DNA of 64,000 nucleotides from Pelomonas baiyunensis. GTDB lineage: Bacteria > Pseudomonadota > Gammaproteobacteria > Burkholderiales > Burkholderiaceae_C. Below the pieces are notes generated by a model that worked only from the letters and a program-made list of their open reading frames with translations, was not told where the DNA came from and searched no databases. Positions 9,143-17,237 of the stretch are shown here, in pieces (within the stretch, counting starts at the first letter, position 1; each line of letters starts with the position of its first letter). A program made the translations under genes and the position numbers. The stretch is taken from NCBI RefSeq assembly GCF_043555935.1, contig NZ_JBIGIB010000003.1:248001-312000 (forward strand). Reading direction: 5' to 3'.

Positions 9143-9143
9143 C
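9137..9143 (+). other. Truncated attC 4 (left core only)
   Basis: GCCTAAC left core overlapping the stop codon of cassette 4. No GTTRRRY partner follows within the next 150 bases, so the array was cut here. This marks the right boundary of the island. Confidence 0.55.
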
Positions 9144-9205
9144 TGTCGAGTCCCGGATGAATGGCTCCTTGGCAGCCAGCAGGCGAGGCGCGCAAAGCTC
9201 GGGGT

Positions 9206-9877
9206 ATGACCGCGCTGCCGACATGGCGCCCTCGCGGCGGCATTCGCCCCGTGGCATGGACGTTGGCGCTGGGGTTGCAAGGCGGCCTGTGGGCTGGGCT
9301 GTGGCAGGCCAGCCAGAGTGGCGGCCCCGGGGCTTCGCCTTCCGCGGCGCTGCCGAGCATTCGCACAGTGGTGCCGGTGCGCTGGGTGGCGCCCCCGCCC
9401 GCGCGGGTGGCGGGCACGGTGGCGGCAGCGCAACCGCGCGGTGGCGCGGTGGGCCGTTCAACGCGGTGGGTGGAGGGCGTGCCGCCCGTGGACGCTCCGC
9501 AGGCCGTGTCCGACGCGCGACCGGTGACGGGTGCTGCCGGTTCAGGCGCCGGCGCTGCCGAGGGCGTGGTGCCCCGCCTGCCGGCTACGCCCGCAGAGGC
9601 TGTCGCCCCGCTGGACTTGCGGGTGCCTCGGGCTGCGCTGCGCACTCCGGCCGACCACGGCGCCGCCTGGGCGGCGCAGGACGACCGGGCCCACTCCGCA
9701 CCCTTGACCCGCTGGGACCGCCTGGCCCAGGCCAGCGGCGCTGCGCCATGCTTTGTGATGCGGCGCGATGCCGACGGACAGTTGCGCAAGCAGGTGGGCC
9801 GCTTGGTGGGCCGGCCCCGGTTGTATGCCGAAGCCACCGGCGACACGCGGCCGGTGTTTCAGTGTGAGGCGGGTTGA
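9206..9877 (+). CDS. Ala/Pro-rich protein with N-terminal membrane segment, unknown function
   Basis: 223 residues from the ATG at 9206 (an in-frame start at 9161 has no better support). The N-terminal hydrophobic stretch VAWTLALGLQGGLWAGLW is followed by a long low-complexity Ala/Pro/Gly region. A more ordinary C-terminal part contains PLTRWDRLAQASGAAPCFVMRRDADGQLRK. The layout suggests an anchored envelope protein. No family recognised. It is convergent with the LytTR regulator gene and returns to the high-GC composition of the chromosome right after the cassette island. Confidence 0.55.
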   Translation: MTALPTWRPRGGIRPVAWTLALGLQGGLWAGLWQASQSGGPGASPSAALPSIRTVVPVRWVAPPPARVAGTVAAAQPRGGAVGRSTRWVEGVPPVDAPQAVSDARPVTGAAGSGAGAAEGVVPRLPATPAEAVAPLDLRVPRAALRTPADHGAAWAAQDDRAHSAPLTRWDRLAQASGAAPCFVMRRDADGQLRKQVGRLVGRPRLYAEATGDTRPVFQCEAG

Positions 9878-9916
9878 AGGACTGAGGCGTGGAGGGGCTG
9901 ACGGGCTCAGTGGCTA

Positions 9917-9931
9917 AGCCGCCGTGCGGCT
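9917..9931. terminator. Small GC hairpin between convergent genes
   Basis: AGCCGC-CGT-GCGGCT stem-loop in the 64-base gap between two convergent genes. There is no clear U-run, so termination activity is uncertain. Confidence 0.3.
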
Positions 9932-9941
9932 CCTCGCCCTC

Positions 9942-10682
9942 CTAAATCGACAAATCCCTCAACCGCTTGCTCGCCTCGCGGTTGGCCAGCAGTTCGGTGC
10001 CGTCTTTCATCAGGATTTGCAGCTGGCTTTGCTCGTCGGCTTTCATGGACTCCACGAAGTCCAGGTTCACGATGGCGTTGCGGTGCACGCGCAGGAAGCG
10101 GGTGGGGTCCAGCCGGGCTTCGAGGTCGGTGAGGGCCATGCGCACCAGAAAGCTCGCGCCGCGGGCGGTGATCTGGGTGTATTTCAGGTCGGCGCGCAGG
10201 TGTTCGATCTCGCCCAGCGCGAGCGGGAAGATGCGCCCCCGGTCGCGCACCAGGATGCGCGCCAGCGCCTCGCCGGGCTGGGTTTGCAGCGCGCTCACGG
10301 CAGCGGCGCTGCGTTCGGCGGCGGGCGCCGGGGTTTGCAGTGCGCGCTGCACGGCGGCCTGGAAGCGGGCTTGGGTGAAGGGCTTGAGCAGGTAGTCCAG
10401 CGCGTGCAGCTCGAAGGCGGTCACGGCGTGCTGGTCGTACGCGGTGGTGAAGATGAGCGGCGGCACGGTGGCGAGCTGGCGCACCACCTCCAGGCCGGTG
10501 AGCTCAGGCATCTGGATGTCCATGAACACGAGGTCGGGCGACAGGGCGGTGATCAGGCGCAGCGCCTCGCGCCCATTGGTGGCTTCGCCCACCAGCACCA
10601 GCTCGGGCAGCGCGGCGATGAAGTCGCGCAGGGTCTCGCGGGCGAGCGGCTCGTCTTCGCAGATGACAACGCGGATGGTCAT
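9942..10682 (-). CDS. LytTR-family response regulator (LytR/AlgR type)
   Basis: 246 residues. The N-terminal receiver (about 1-120) has the acidic pair ED near 9-10, phospho-Asp in LVFMDIQMPE near 54, a switch Thr in FTTAYDQ and Lys in LLKPF. The C-terminal LytTR DNA-binding domain (about 140-246) contains FLRVHRNAIVNLDFVES. It is the cognate partner of the histidine kinase directly upstream; the two genes overlap by four bases (ATGA), so they are translationally coupled. Targets are unknown; AlgR-type regulators often act on pili, exopolysaccharide or virulence genes. Confidence 0.93.
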   Translation of the reverse strand: MTIRVVICEDEPLARETLRDFIAALPELVLVGEATNGREALRLITALSPDLVFMDIQMPELTGLEVVRQLATVPPLIFTTAYDQHAVTAFELHALDYLLKPFTQARFQAAVQRALQTPAPAAERSAAAVSALQTQPGEALARILVRDRGRIFPLALGEIEHLRADLKYTQITARGASFLVRMALTDLEARLDPTRFLRVHRNAIVNLDFVESMKADEQSQLQILMKDGTELLANREASKRLRDLSI

Positions 10683-11794
10683 GTTGGCAACCTCATTTCC
10701 ACAGTGAACCCCTGGCCGGGTGCCGACCGCACTTCAAACCGCGCGGCATCGCCCCAGCGCAGCGCCAGCCGCCGGGCCACGGTGCGCAGGCCCAGGCCCG
10801 TGCCGGGGGGCAGGGCGCCGTCGGGGGGCAGTTGCACGCCGGGGCCGTCGTCGGCCACGCGCAGGCGCAGCGGGCCGTCGGCGGTGTCGATGTCGATGCG
10901 CAAGGTGCCGGGCTCGCTGCGCGGGTTGAACGCGTGCTTGATGCTGTTCTCCACCAGCGGCTGCAGGCTCAGCGCCGGCACGCTGCGGCCCAGCAGGTCG
11001 TCGTCCACGTGCCAGTGCACGCGCAGCCGGTCGCCCAGGCGAATGGCTTCCAGCGCCAGGTACTGCTCGGTGAAGGCGAGTTCGTCGCGCAGCAGCACCT
11101 GGTCGTCGCCGCTGCGTTCGGTGTCCAGCAGGTAGCGCAGCATTTCGCTGAAGGTGAACAGGGCTTCTTCGGCGCGCACGGCGTCTTTGCGCACCAGCGC
11201 CAGGATGCTGTGCAGCGTGTTGAACAAGAAGTGCGGGTTGAGCTTGTTGCGCAGGGCGGCCAACTCGCTGCGCGCCAGCAGCATTTGCGCCTGCGCCGCG
11301 GCGGCGGCCTCGGCCCGGGCGCGTTGCACCGCGCGGTAGGCGCTGAAGCCGCCCGCCGCAGCGGCGTAGGCCAGCATGCCGAACTCCAGCTGCCAGATGA
11401 ACCAGTTGTTGCGCGCTCGCTCGGCCGCGTCCACGCCCGACTCCAGCGCAATCCACCCCCACAGCACGCCGTACCAGGCCACCACAAAGGCCACGGCCAG
11501 CACCGCGTGCGCAGCCACCTGGCGAACGGCACCCAGCCGGCGGGTTTCCATCCAGCCGGTGGCGGGCCAGAGCAGCAACAGCAGCACGAACTGCGGGCCC
11601 ATGTTGCGCAGCGTGCCGTGCAGCGCGCTCCACAGGTTGAAGCCACGCGCCCACACGCCGTCGGTCTCCACCGCCACGAGGTAGATCAACAGCACCGGCA
11701 GCCAGGCCAGGGCGTAGATGCGCAGCACCTCGCGCGGGGGGAGCCACGGCTCAGCGGGGGGCGTTGCCAGGGCGGCGGGTGGGTGGGAGGTCAT
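10679..11794 (-). CDS. LytS-type sensor histidine kinase
   Basis: 371 residues. Four membrane segments fill about residues 27-150. A short coiled segment (AEAAAAAQAQMLLARSELAALRNK) leads to the HisKA_7TM/His_kinase motif LNPHFLFNTLHSI with phospho-acceptor His188. An ATPase domain follows with N box LVENSIKHAF and G boxes DDGPGV and GTGLGL. No extracytoplasmic sensor domain is present, so sensing is likely within the membrane region. It forms a two-gene operon with the LytTR regulator. Confidence 0.93.
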   Translation of the reverse strand: MTSHPPAALATPPAEPWLPPREVLRIYALAWLPVLLIYLVAVETDGVWARGFNLWSALHGTLRNMGPQFVLLLLLWPATGWMETRRLGAVRQVAAHAVLAVAFVVAWYGVLWGWIALESGVDAAERARNNWFIWQLEFGMLAYAAAAGGFSAYRAVQRARAEAAAAAQAQMLLARSELAALRNKLNPHFLFNTLHSILALVRKDAVRAEEALFTFSEMLRYLLDTERSGDDQVLLRDELAFTEQYLALEAIRLGDRLRVHWHVDDDLLGRSVPALSLQPLVENSIKHAFNPRSEPGTLRIDIDTADGPLRLRVADDGPGVQLPPDGALPPGTGLGLRTVARRLALRWGDAARFEVRSAPGQGFTVEMRLPT

Positions 11795-11921
11795 GGCGCC
11801 GATTGTGGGCGCCGGGCATCAGCGGCGGCAGGCGGTGCGCTGGAGGCACGGAATCTGGGGCTGGTTTGAGGACGCGGGGGCCCAGCGGGCCCGTCCCCCG
11901 CTGCCCGCCCCAACAAGGCGC

Positions 11922-12344
11922 TTACTTCTGCTGCGTGCAGGTTTCGCGGCCGAAATTGCCGCCCTTGAACTCGGGCTCGTAGTACCACTTGCTGAACTGC
12001 CACAGCCCGCCGCGCGTTTTGCGGAAGGTGGCGATGCCGGTGCCGTAGTCCTGGGTGGACGGGTCGGTCAGCGCGAAGTGGATGGCCATGTGGGCGCCGT
12101 CGCTGGCGGCTTGGCCGGGGTAGCGGCCGTAGCCGGGCACCTCCAGCTCGAACCGGTACGCGCCGTGGCGGCCGCTGCTTTGCTCGCGCACCAGGGTCAG
12201 GGTGACGGTGCCGGTGTAGGGGCCTTCGTGGTCGTCCACGCCTTGGCAGGTGTAGCGGCCGCTGTAGTCGGCGCCGGTGAAGGGTTGGGGCGCGGCCTGG
12301 GCCGTGGTGGCCAGGCTGAGCAGCAGCGGGGCGATCCAGCGCAT
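11922..12344 (-). CDS. Small secreted protein of unknown function
   Basis: 140 residues with a signal peptide (MRWIAPLLLSLATTAQA, cleavage before APQPF). The mature part looks like a small beta-barrel (DYSGRYTCQGVDDHEGPYTG, YRFELEVPGYGRYPGQA, GIATFRKTRGGLWQFSKWYYEP) with two cysteines near the ends of the domain. The pattern resembles short secreted beta-sheet proteins annotated as hypothetical. It lies between the two-component pair and pectate lyase on the same strand, but with more than 100 bases on the upstream side of the kinase gene, so it is probably its own unit. Confidence 0.75.
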   Translation of the reverse strand: MRWIAPLLLSLATTAQAAPQPFTGADYSGRYTCQGVDDHEGPYTGTVTLTLVREQSSGRHGAYRFELEVPGYGRYPGQAASDGAHMAIHFALTDPSTQDYGTGIATFRKTRGGLWQFSKWYYEPEFKGGNFGRETCTQQK

Positions 12345-12414
12345 GGGAGGTGAACCTCTAAAGCCTTTGACGCCGCTAGTTTGAGCCCGCCGCCTGGGGC
12401 CGACCCAAGGGCCG

Positions 12415-12437
12415 ACCCGGGGGCGGTGCCCCCGGGT
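12415..12437 (-). terminator. Strong hairpin just after the pectate lyase gene
   Basis: Perfect 10-bp stem ACCCGGGGGC / GCCCCCGGGT with a 3-base loop, seven bases past the pectate lyase stop. It lacks a U-run, so it may act as a weak terminator or RNA-stabilising structure. Confidence 0.5.
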
Positions 12438-12443
12438 GCTGCA

Positions 12444-13835
12444 TCAGCAGCTGATCTTGGCGAGCCCGGTGCCTGCGCCGGCGGCGGCCGGCAGCTTCTG
12501 CTTCACGCACGCCGGTGCTTGCAGCGTGTAGCTGTACGGGATGCCGAGCGGGAAGTTGGCGGTGCTGCGCCAGTCGGTGGCGTCCCGTGAAGGCGACGAG
12601 CCGCTGGCCACCCAAGTGATGCCGTAGGTGGCGAAGTCGGCCGGGCTTTGGATGTTGTTGTTGCGCAGCTGCCAGTAGCCGATGGACGAGCTGTCGCGCG
12701 AGGTGACCGGGTTCTGTGAGTTCTCGAACCAGTTGCCCTCAATCAGCGCGTAGCCCCCCATGCGGATGTTGGCGCCCGAGGTTTGGATGCCGGTGTAGAG
12801 GTTGTTGTAGAGGTGGGTGTAGCCGCCGCGTTGCAGGGGCAGGCGGGAGCCCACATCCTTGTAGTGGTTGTGGTGGAAGGTGATGAAGCGGTCGCTCGCG
12901 TCGCTGTCGCTGGAGCCGATCAGGCCGACCTTGTGGTGGTCGTGGATGTAGTTGTAGGAGTAGGTGATGTGGTGGGCACCGGCCTTGTTGTCCACCAGGC
13001 CGTCGAACTCCAGGTCACCCGCCCCGCTGCATTCCTTGAGGCTGCTGAAGAGGGTGTTGTGGTCCACCCAGATGTAGCCGGGGAATTTGCCGCTCTGGCC
13101 TTCGATGCCGATGGCGTCGATGGAGCCGGGCAGCAGGCCGATGGTCATGTTGCGGACGATGATGTTCTGCGAGTCGCCCTTGATGGCGAGGCCGAAGTTG
13201 GCGGCCGATCCATCGGCGCCTTCGACGGTGACGTTGTCCTTGCCCTTGATCTCCACAATGGCGCCGGCCGGTTTTTTCCATTGCGTGCAGGCGTCGGGGA
13301 TGGTGCCGAAGTCGAAGCGGCCGGTGTAGCGCAACACCAGACCCGAGGCGCCGTCATAGCTGTCGATGGCGGCTTGCATCTGGGCGGCGGTGCTGACGGT
13401 CACGGCCGCCTTCGTGCCGCCGCCGGTCACCGTGCCCGCATAGCCACCGCTGCTGCCGGCGGGTGCGGGGGCCGGCGCAGGCGTGGGTGCGGGCGTGGGC
13501 GCCGGTGTGGGTGCCGGTGTTGGGGCCGGGCTGCCCACCGGGCCGACGGCGCACTTCTTGGTGAGGCCGGGGTTGGGGTCGGAGCCGAAGGTGGCCACGG
13601 AGCAGGCGACATCGCCCTTGAGGGTTTTGACGACCCATTTGTCTTTGATGCCGAAGGACACCGGGCGGGCGCTGGCGCCGGCGGCGCAGGTTTCGCCTTC
13701 GTTGGCGCATTTCGAGTAGCCCGTGGGCCAGTCAACGGCCTGCGCGGCCGTGGCGGCCAGCAGCAGGGACAGGGCGGCACCGGCCGACCGGGTGGCGGGC
13801 AGCGGCGGGGGCGTGAGCGGGGTCGACGTCGTCAT
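12444..13835 (-). CDS. Secreted pectate lyase (polysaccharide lyase family 1 type)
   Basis: 463 residues: signal peptide (GAALSLLLAATAAQA), an N-terminal Cys-containing domain of about 75 residues (CANEGETCAAG, CSVATFG, KKCAVG), a Pro/Ala/Thr linker of repeated PTPA units, then a parallel beta-helix lyase domain. Family landmarks are IWVDHNTLF, the acidic calcium-site stretch DLEFDGLVDNKAG, ITYSYNYIHDHHKVGLIG, FHHNHYKDVGSRLPLQRGG and the following YNNLY. The enzyme should cut pectate by beta-elimination outside the cell, suggesting contact with plant material. The N-terminal domain may bind the substrate. The upstream region is unusual (see 13836-14197). Confidence 0.92.
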   Translation of the reverse strand: MTTSTPLTPPPLPATRSAGAALSLLLAATAAQAVDWPTGYSKCANEGETCAAGASARPVSFGIKDKWVVKTLKGDVACSVATFGSDPNPGLTKKCAVGPVGSPAPTPAPTPAPTPAPTPAPAPAPAGSSGGYAGTVTGGGTKAAVTVSTAAQMQAAIDSYDGASGLVLRYTGRFDFGTIPDACTQWKKPAGAIVEIKGKDNVTVEGADGSAANFGLAIKGDSQNIIVRNMTIGLLPGSIDAIGIEGQSGKFPGYIWVDHNTLFSSLKECSGAGDLEFDGLVDNKAGAHHITYSYNYIHDHHKVGLIGSSDSDASDRFITFHHNHYKDVGSRLPLQRGGYTHLYNNLYTGIQTSGANIRMGGYALIEGNWFENSQNPVTSRDSSSIGYWQLRNNNIQSPADFATYGITWVASGSSPSRDATDWRSTANFPLGIPYSYTLQAPACVKQKLPAAAGAGTGLAKISC

Positions 13836-14197
13836 GGGGTGGTTTCCAGGTCGTGGCGGCCGCGCAGGGGCGGTTGCGGTGCGTGCGGCCGGGTGTCAGG
13901 CGCAGCTGTGCACGGCGGGTCCGCTGCGAGGCGCGGGGGGGGGGGGCTGTGGGTGGGAACCGGCGCAGACGTCAGGTCGCAGCCGGTCATTCGGTGCCGA
14001 TCCGCGCGCGTGGGCGCGGCGACGTCAGGTCGGCGCGATACCGCTGCGCATCTGGCGGGCGCAATAATGAAACGACGTTCTGTTTTTGTGGGCGCGTGGT
14101 TTCATGAGGCCGATAGCAGTGACGACCGGGCCCAGATGCAGCTCAGATCGGGGCCGCCAGCAGTGCCGCCCGGCACCCGCTCGCGGGCGGGCGTGGG
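13836..14197. promoter_or_regulatory. Upstream region of pectate lyase: G12 run and paired direct repeats
   Basis: 362 bases without a gene. It holds a run of 12 G at 13935-13946, two copies of GACGTCAGGTCG at 13968 and 14021 (53 bases apart, about five helix turns), and an AT-richer patch at 14064-14110 with ATGAAAC and GTTTCAT half-sites 26 bases apart. The last is plausible promoter/operator DNA for the leftward pectate lyase gene. No regulator is identified. Confidence 0.45.
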
Positions 14198-17161
14198 TCA
14201 GAGCTGTCGGGCGCGGTCCAGGAAGCCGGTCATGCCCAGCCGCGTGAATTCGGCCAGGGCCAGGTCGCGGGCGGCGCGCCAGCGGTCGTCCAGCTGCAGC
14301 TCGGCTTCCAGCAGCGCGGTGACGGCGGCTTCGTGGGCGGAGTTGCGCTGCGCGCCGGCGCCCCGGGCGAGGCTGAGGTAGCGCTTGGCGCGGTTCACAT
14401 CGCCCACCTTGGCAGCGAGGCGGGCGGCGGCGCGGTAGGCCATGGCGCCGCCGATCCAGTCGTGCTGGCGGCCGCGCTTCAGGGCCAGGGCCACGTGGTG
14501 GCGGGCCGCGCCGGCGTCGCCCTGGGTGGACAGGATGTCGGCCAGCCAGCCGTGGTTGAAGCTGCTGTACAGGCCGCCGCCGCGCGGGGCGAGCCAGGCG
14601 GTGGCGTCCAGGATGTGTTGGCGGGCGGTGGGGTCGGCCTGCTGCATCCAGGCGCCGTAGGCTCCGGCGGCGTGGCCCATGGCGCAGGTGAACAGGCTGC
14701 GCACCTGGGCGCCCACGCGGTGGGCCACGGCGGCGGCTTCGCGGGCTTCGGCCCAGCGGCCCTGCCACAGCAGCACGGCTGCGCGCCAGCCCTGGATGCT
14801 GGCTTCCACCGCGTGGCCGCTGCCGTCGAACGGGGTCAGGGCTTCGGCAAACACGGCATGGGCGTCGTCGAATTCGCCTTGGTCGCCCAGCACGTAGGCG
14901 CGGCAGCACAGCGAGTAAGCCAGCCCGATCTGGTTGGCCGGGCTCTTGCTGGCGCGGGCGCGCTGGCGGGTGATGGCCAAGTCCAGCATGGGCAGCGCGT
15001 GGCTGTAGTCGGCGGCGGCCGCCTGCAGTTGGCCCACGGTGCCGGGCAGCTGCGCCAGCAGGGCCTGGTCGCCGCATTGCTGGGCGATGTCGACCGCGGC
15101 GCGGGCGTGGCGCAGGCTGTCGCGGGTTTCGCCCAGCGCGTAGCCCACGTAGGCCAGCCAGTACTCGGTGCGGGCCATGAGGCCGGCGTCGCCGTCGGCG
15201 TGGGCCAGTTGCGCGGCGTGCTTGAGCACACGCAGGTCGTCTTGCGAGGCGTCGAACACGCAGGCCATGCCCAGGCGCTGCGCGATGCTGACCCAGCGGC
15301 GGCGGCGGTCGTCGTCGTCGGGCAGGAACTCCAGCGCAGCCAGCGCGGCGCGGAACTGCTTCTTGGCGCGGTCCAGCGCCGAGGCGGCCAGCGCCAGGTC
15401 GCCCGCGGCCTCGGCGTGCCGGGCGGCGGCGTGCCAGTCGTTGGCGGCCGCGTCGTGGTACGCCAGCGGTTCGTGGAGTTGGTCTTCGGTGCCGCCGCGC
15501 GCGCTCAGCGCAGCGCTGATGTGGCGGTGCAGGGCCTGGCGTTCGTGCAGGCCGGTGGCCTCGTACACCACGTCGCGCGTGATGCCGTGCTTGAAGCGCA
15601 GGTGGCCCGGGCGCTGGTCGGGGAAGATGAAGTCTTGCGCGGCCAGGGCCTGCACGTCGGGGTGGCGCTCGCCGCAGCCGGTCAGCGTTTCCAGCAGCCA
15701 CACCGGGATCACGTTACCGATGACGGCGGCCACGCGCACCAGCGCGGCCTGCGCCGGCGGCAGGCGGCCCACGCGTGATTCCACCAAAGCGGCCAGCCAG
15801 GCCGAGCTGCTTTGCCCTTCGCCCAAGCCGCCCCCGGCGTCGGCCGCGGCGTGGCACAGCTCTTCAATGAAGAGCGGGTTGCCGCCGGCGTGGCGCTGCA
15901 CTTCGGAGGCGACGAAGGGGTCGGTGGTGGGCAGCAGTTGCTGCACGGCGCGCGCGGCTTCGTCCTCGGTCAGCGGCGGCAGTTCAATGACCGCGGCGTC
16001 GCCGTCGTTGGCGCTGGGCATGTGGGCGTTGTCGCTGGACGGCCGGCTGGCGGTGAGCAGCAGCAGCGGCAGGCCTTGCAGCTGCGCAGCGGTGCGCAGC
16101 CGGTGCAGCAGGCGCAGCGAGGCGTCGTCGGCCCACTGCAGGTCGTCAATGCACACCAGCTGGGGGGTCTCGCGGGCCAGGGCCAGCAGCAGCGCGAGCA
16201 GGGCGTCGGCCCGCTGGGCGGGGGCGCTTTGCTGCGCGGCGAACAGCTCGGGCGGCGCGTTGTGCAGGCCGTCCAGCGCCCGCTGCATTTGCAGGAAGGG
16301 CTGCAGCGGCTCGGCGCTCAAATAACTCTCGCAGTAGCCGCGGTGGATTTGCACCGACTGGTCGGCCGCGTGGCGCAGGAATTCTTCGGTCAGGCGCGTC
16401 TTGCCCACGCCGGCGCCGGCGCGCAGGCCCAGCCACAGGGTGTGGCCGGTGAGCACGTGGGAGAGCGCATCGTCCAGCGCAGCCAGTTCGCGGCAGCGGC
16501 CCACAAACGGGGCCAGCCCGCGGCGCACGCTGGCCTCGAAGCGCCGGCCCACCGGCGCGCGGCCGTGCACGCGGTACACGGCCAGCGGCGTGGCGCGGCC
16601 GCGCAGCTGCAGGGTGAAGCGCGGGCCGGTTTCAAAGAACTGGCTTTGCAGGCCCAGGCTTTCTTCGCTGGCAATGATTTCGTCGGCCTTGGCGGCCTCG
16701 GACAGGCGCGCGGCGATGTTGGGCGCGTTGCCCAGCAGCTCGTAGCGGCCGCGCATTTCGTCGCCCTCGTTCACGAGCACGATGCCGGCGTGGATGCCGC
16801 TGTGCAGCGTCAGGCCGGCGAAATCGGCCGGGCGGGGGCCGGGCGGCAGCAGGTTGCGCACGGCGGCGTGCAGCTCCAGCGCGGCCTCGGTGGCGCGGCG
16901 GCCGTCGTCTTCGCGCACCTCGGGGTGGCCGAAGATGGCCAGCATGCCGTCGCCCTGGATGCGGGCAATGGCGCCGCCGTGGTGCGGCACGATGCGCTCG
17001 TACAGCGCCCGCAGGTCGGCCAGCATGGCCGCGTAGTGCTCGGCCTCCATCCACTCGGCCATGGCGGTGGAGCCGCTCAGGTCGACGAACAGCACGGTCA
17101 GCAGCCGGCGCTGGCCGGCGCTGCGGTTCGGGGCGGCGATAGAGGCGAGGGACACAGTCAC
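14198..17161 (-). CDS. Class III nucleotide cyclase-AAA ATPase-TPR protein
   Basis: About 987 residues from the GTG at 17161. An earlier in-frame start would run into the upstream gene. The N-terminal cyclase domain has both metal Asp residues (VLFVDLSGSTAM and RIQGDGMLAIFG) and the Asn/Arg motif GNAPNIAARL, so it may be active. A STAND/AAA-type ATPase follows with Walker A RAGAGVGKTRL and Walker B LVCIDDLQWADD. The C-terminal half is made of helical TPR-like repeats with many Ala and Leu. Such large cyclase-ATPase proteins are thought to be soluble signalling switches. The second cyclase-type protein lies 76 bases upstream on the same strand. Confidence 0.85.
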   Translation of the reverse strand: MTVSLASIAAPNRSAGQRRLLTVLFVDLSGSTAMAEWMEAEHYAAMLADLRALYERIVPHHGGAIARIQGDGMLAIFGHPEVREDDGRRATEAALELHAAVRNLLPPGPRPADFAGLTLHSGIHAGIVLVNEGDEMRGRYELLGNAPNIAARLSEAAKADEIIASEESLGLQSQFFETGPRFTLQLRGRATPLAVYRVHGRAPVGRRFEASVRRGLAPFVGRCRELAALDDALSHVLTGHTLWLGLRAGAGVGKTRLTEEFLRHAADQSVQIHRGYCESYLSAEPLQPFLQMQRALDGLHNAPPELFAAQQSAPAQRADALLALLLALARETPQLVCIDDLQWADDASLRLLHRLRTAAQLQGLPLLLLTASRPSSDNAHMPSANDGDAAVIELPPLTEDEAARAVQQLLPTTDPFVASEVQRHAGGNPLFIEELCHAAADAGGGLGEGQSSSAWLAALVESRVGRLPPAQAALVRVAAVIGNVIPVWLLETLTGCGERHPDVQALAAQDFIFPDQRPGHLRFKHGITRDVVYEATGLHERQALHRHISAALSARGGTEDQLHEPLAYHDAAANDWHAAARHAEAAGDLALAASALDRAKKQFRAALAALEFLPDDDDRRRRWVSIAQRLGMACVFDASQDDLRVLKHAAQLAHADGDAGLMARTEYWLAYVGYALGETRDSLRHARAAVDIAQQCGDQALLAQLPGTVGQLQAAAADYSHALPMLDLAITRQRARASKSPANQIGLAYSLCCRAYVLGDQGEFDDAHAVFAEALTPFDGSGHAVEASIQGWRAAVLLWQGRWAEAREAAAVAHRVGAQVRSLFTCAMGHAAGAYGAWMQQADPTARQHILDATAWLAPRGGGLYSSFNHGWLADILSTQGDAGAARHHVALALKRGRQHDWIGGAMAYRAAARLAAKVGDVNRAKRYLSLARGAGAQRNSAHEAAVTALLEAELQLDDRWRAARDLALAEFTRLGMTGFLDRARQL

Positions 17162-17237
17162 GACGCCGGGGATGCTAGCCGTTACCGCCGCGGCAGCGCG
17201 TGAATTACGGGCGTTTGGAGGGTGATCTCCAGGCCGT

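Larger units (their letters stand above)
7201..9143 (+). mobile_element. Integrase-less integron cassette array (CALIN-type)
   Basis: A lower-GC block of four short plus-strand genes, each followed by an attC-like site with RYYYAAC and GTTRRRY-type cores: 7701-7817, 8247-8303, 8766-8837, and a partial one at 9137-9143. Spacing, common orientation and the near absence of space between genes and recombination sites are typical of gene cassettes. No IntI gene is in the window on either side, so this is a cluster of attC sites lacking an integrase, or an end of a larger integron broken by rearrangement. Downstream of 9143 the sequence returns to chromosomal character with no closing GTTRRRY core. 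Confidence 0.8.

Noticed and set aside
14064..14110. KdgR-like operator (ATGAAAC ... GTTTCAT) upstream of pectate lyase
   Set aside because: The half-sites are 26 bases apart, much further than in known KdgR boxes, and the regulator is not expected in this group. Kept only as an AT-rich promoter candidate.
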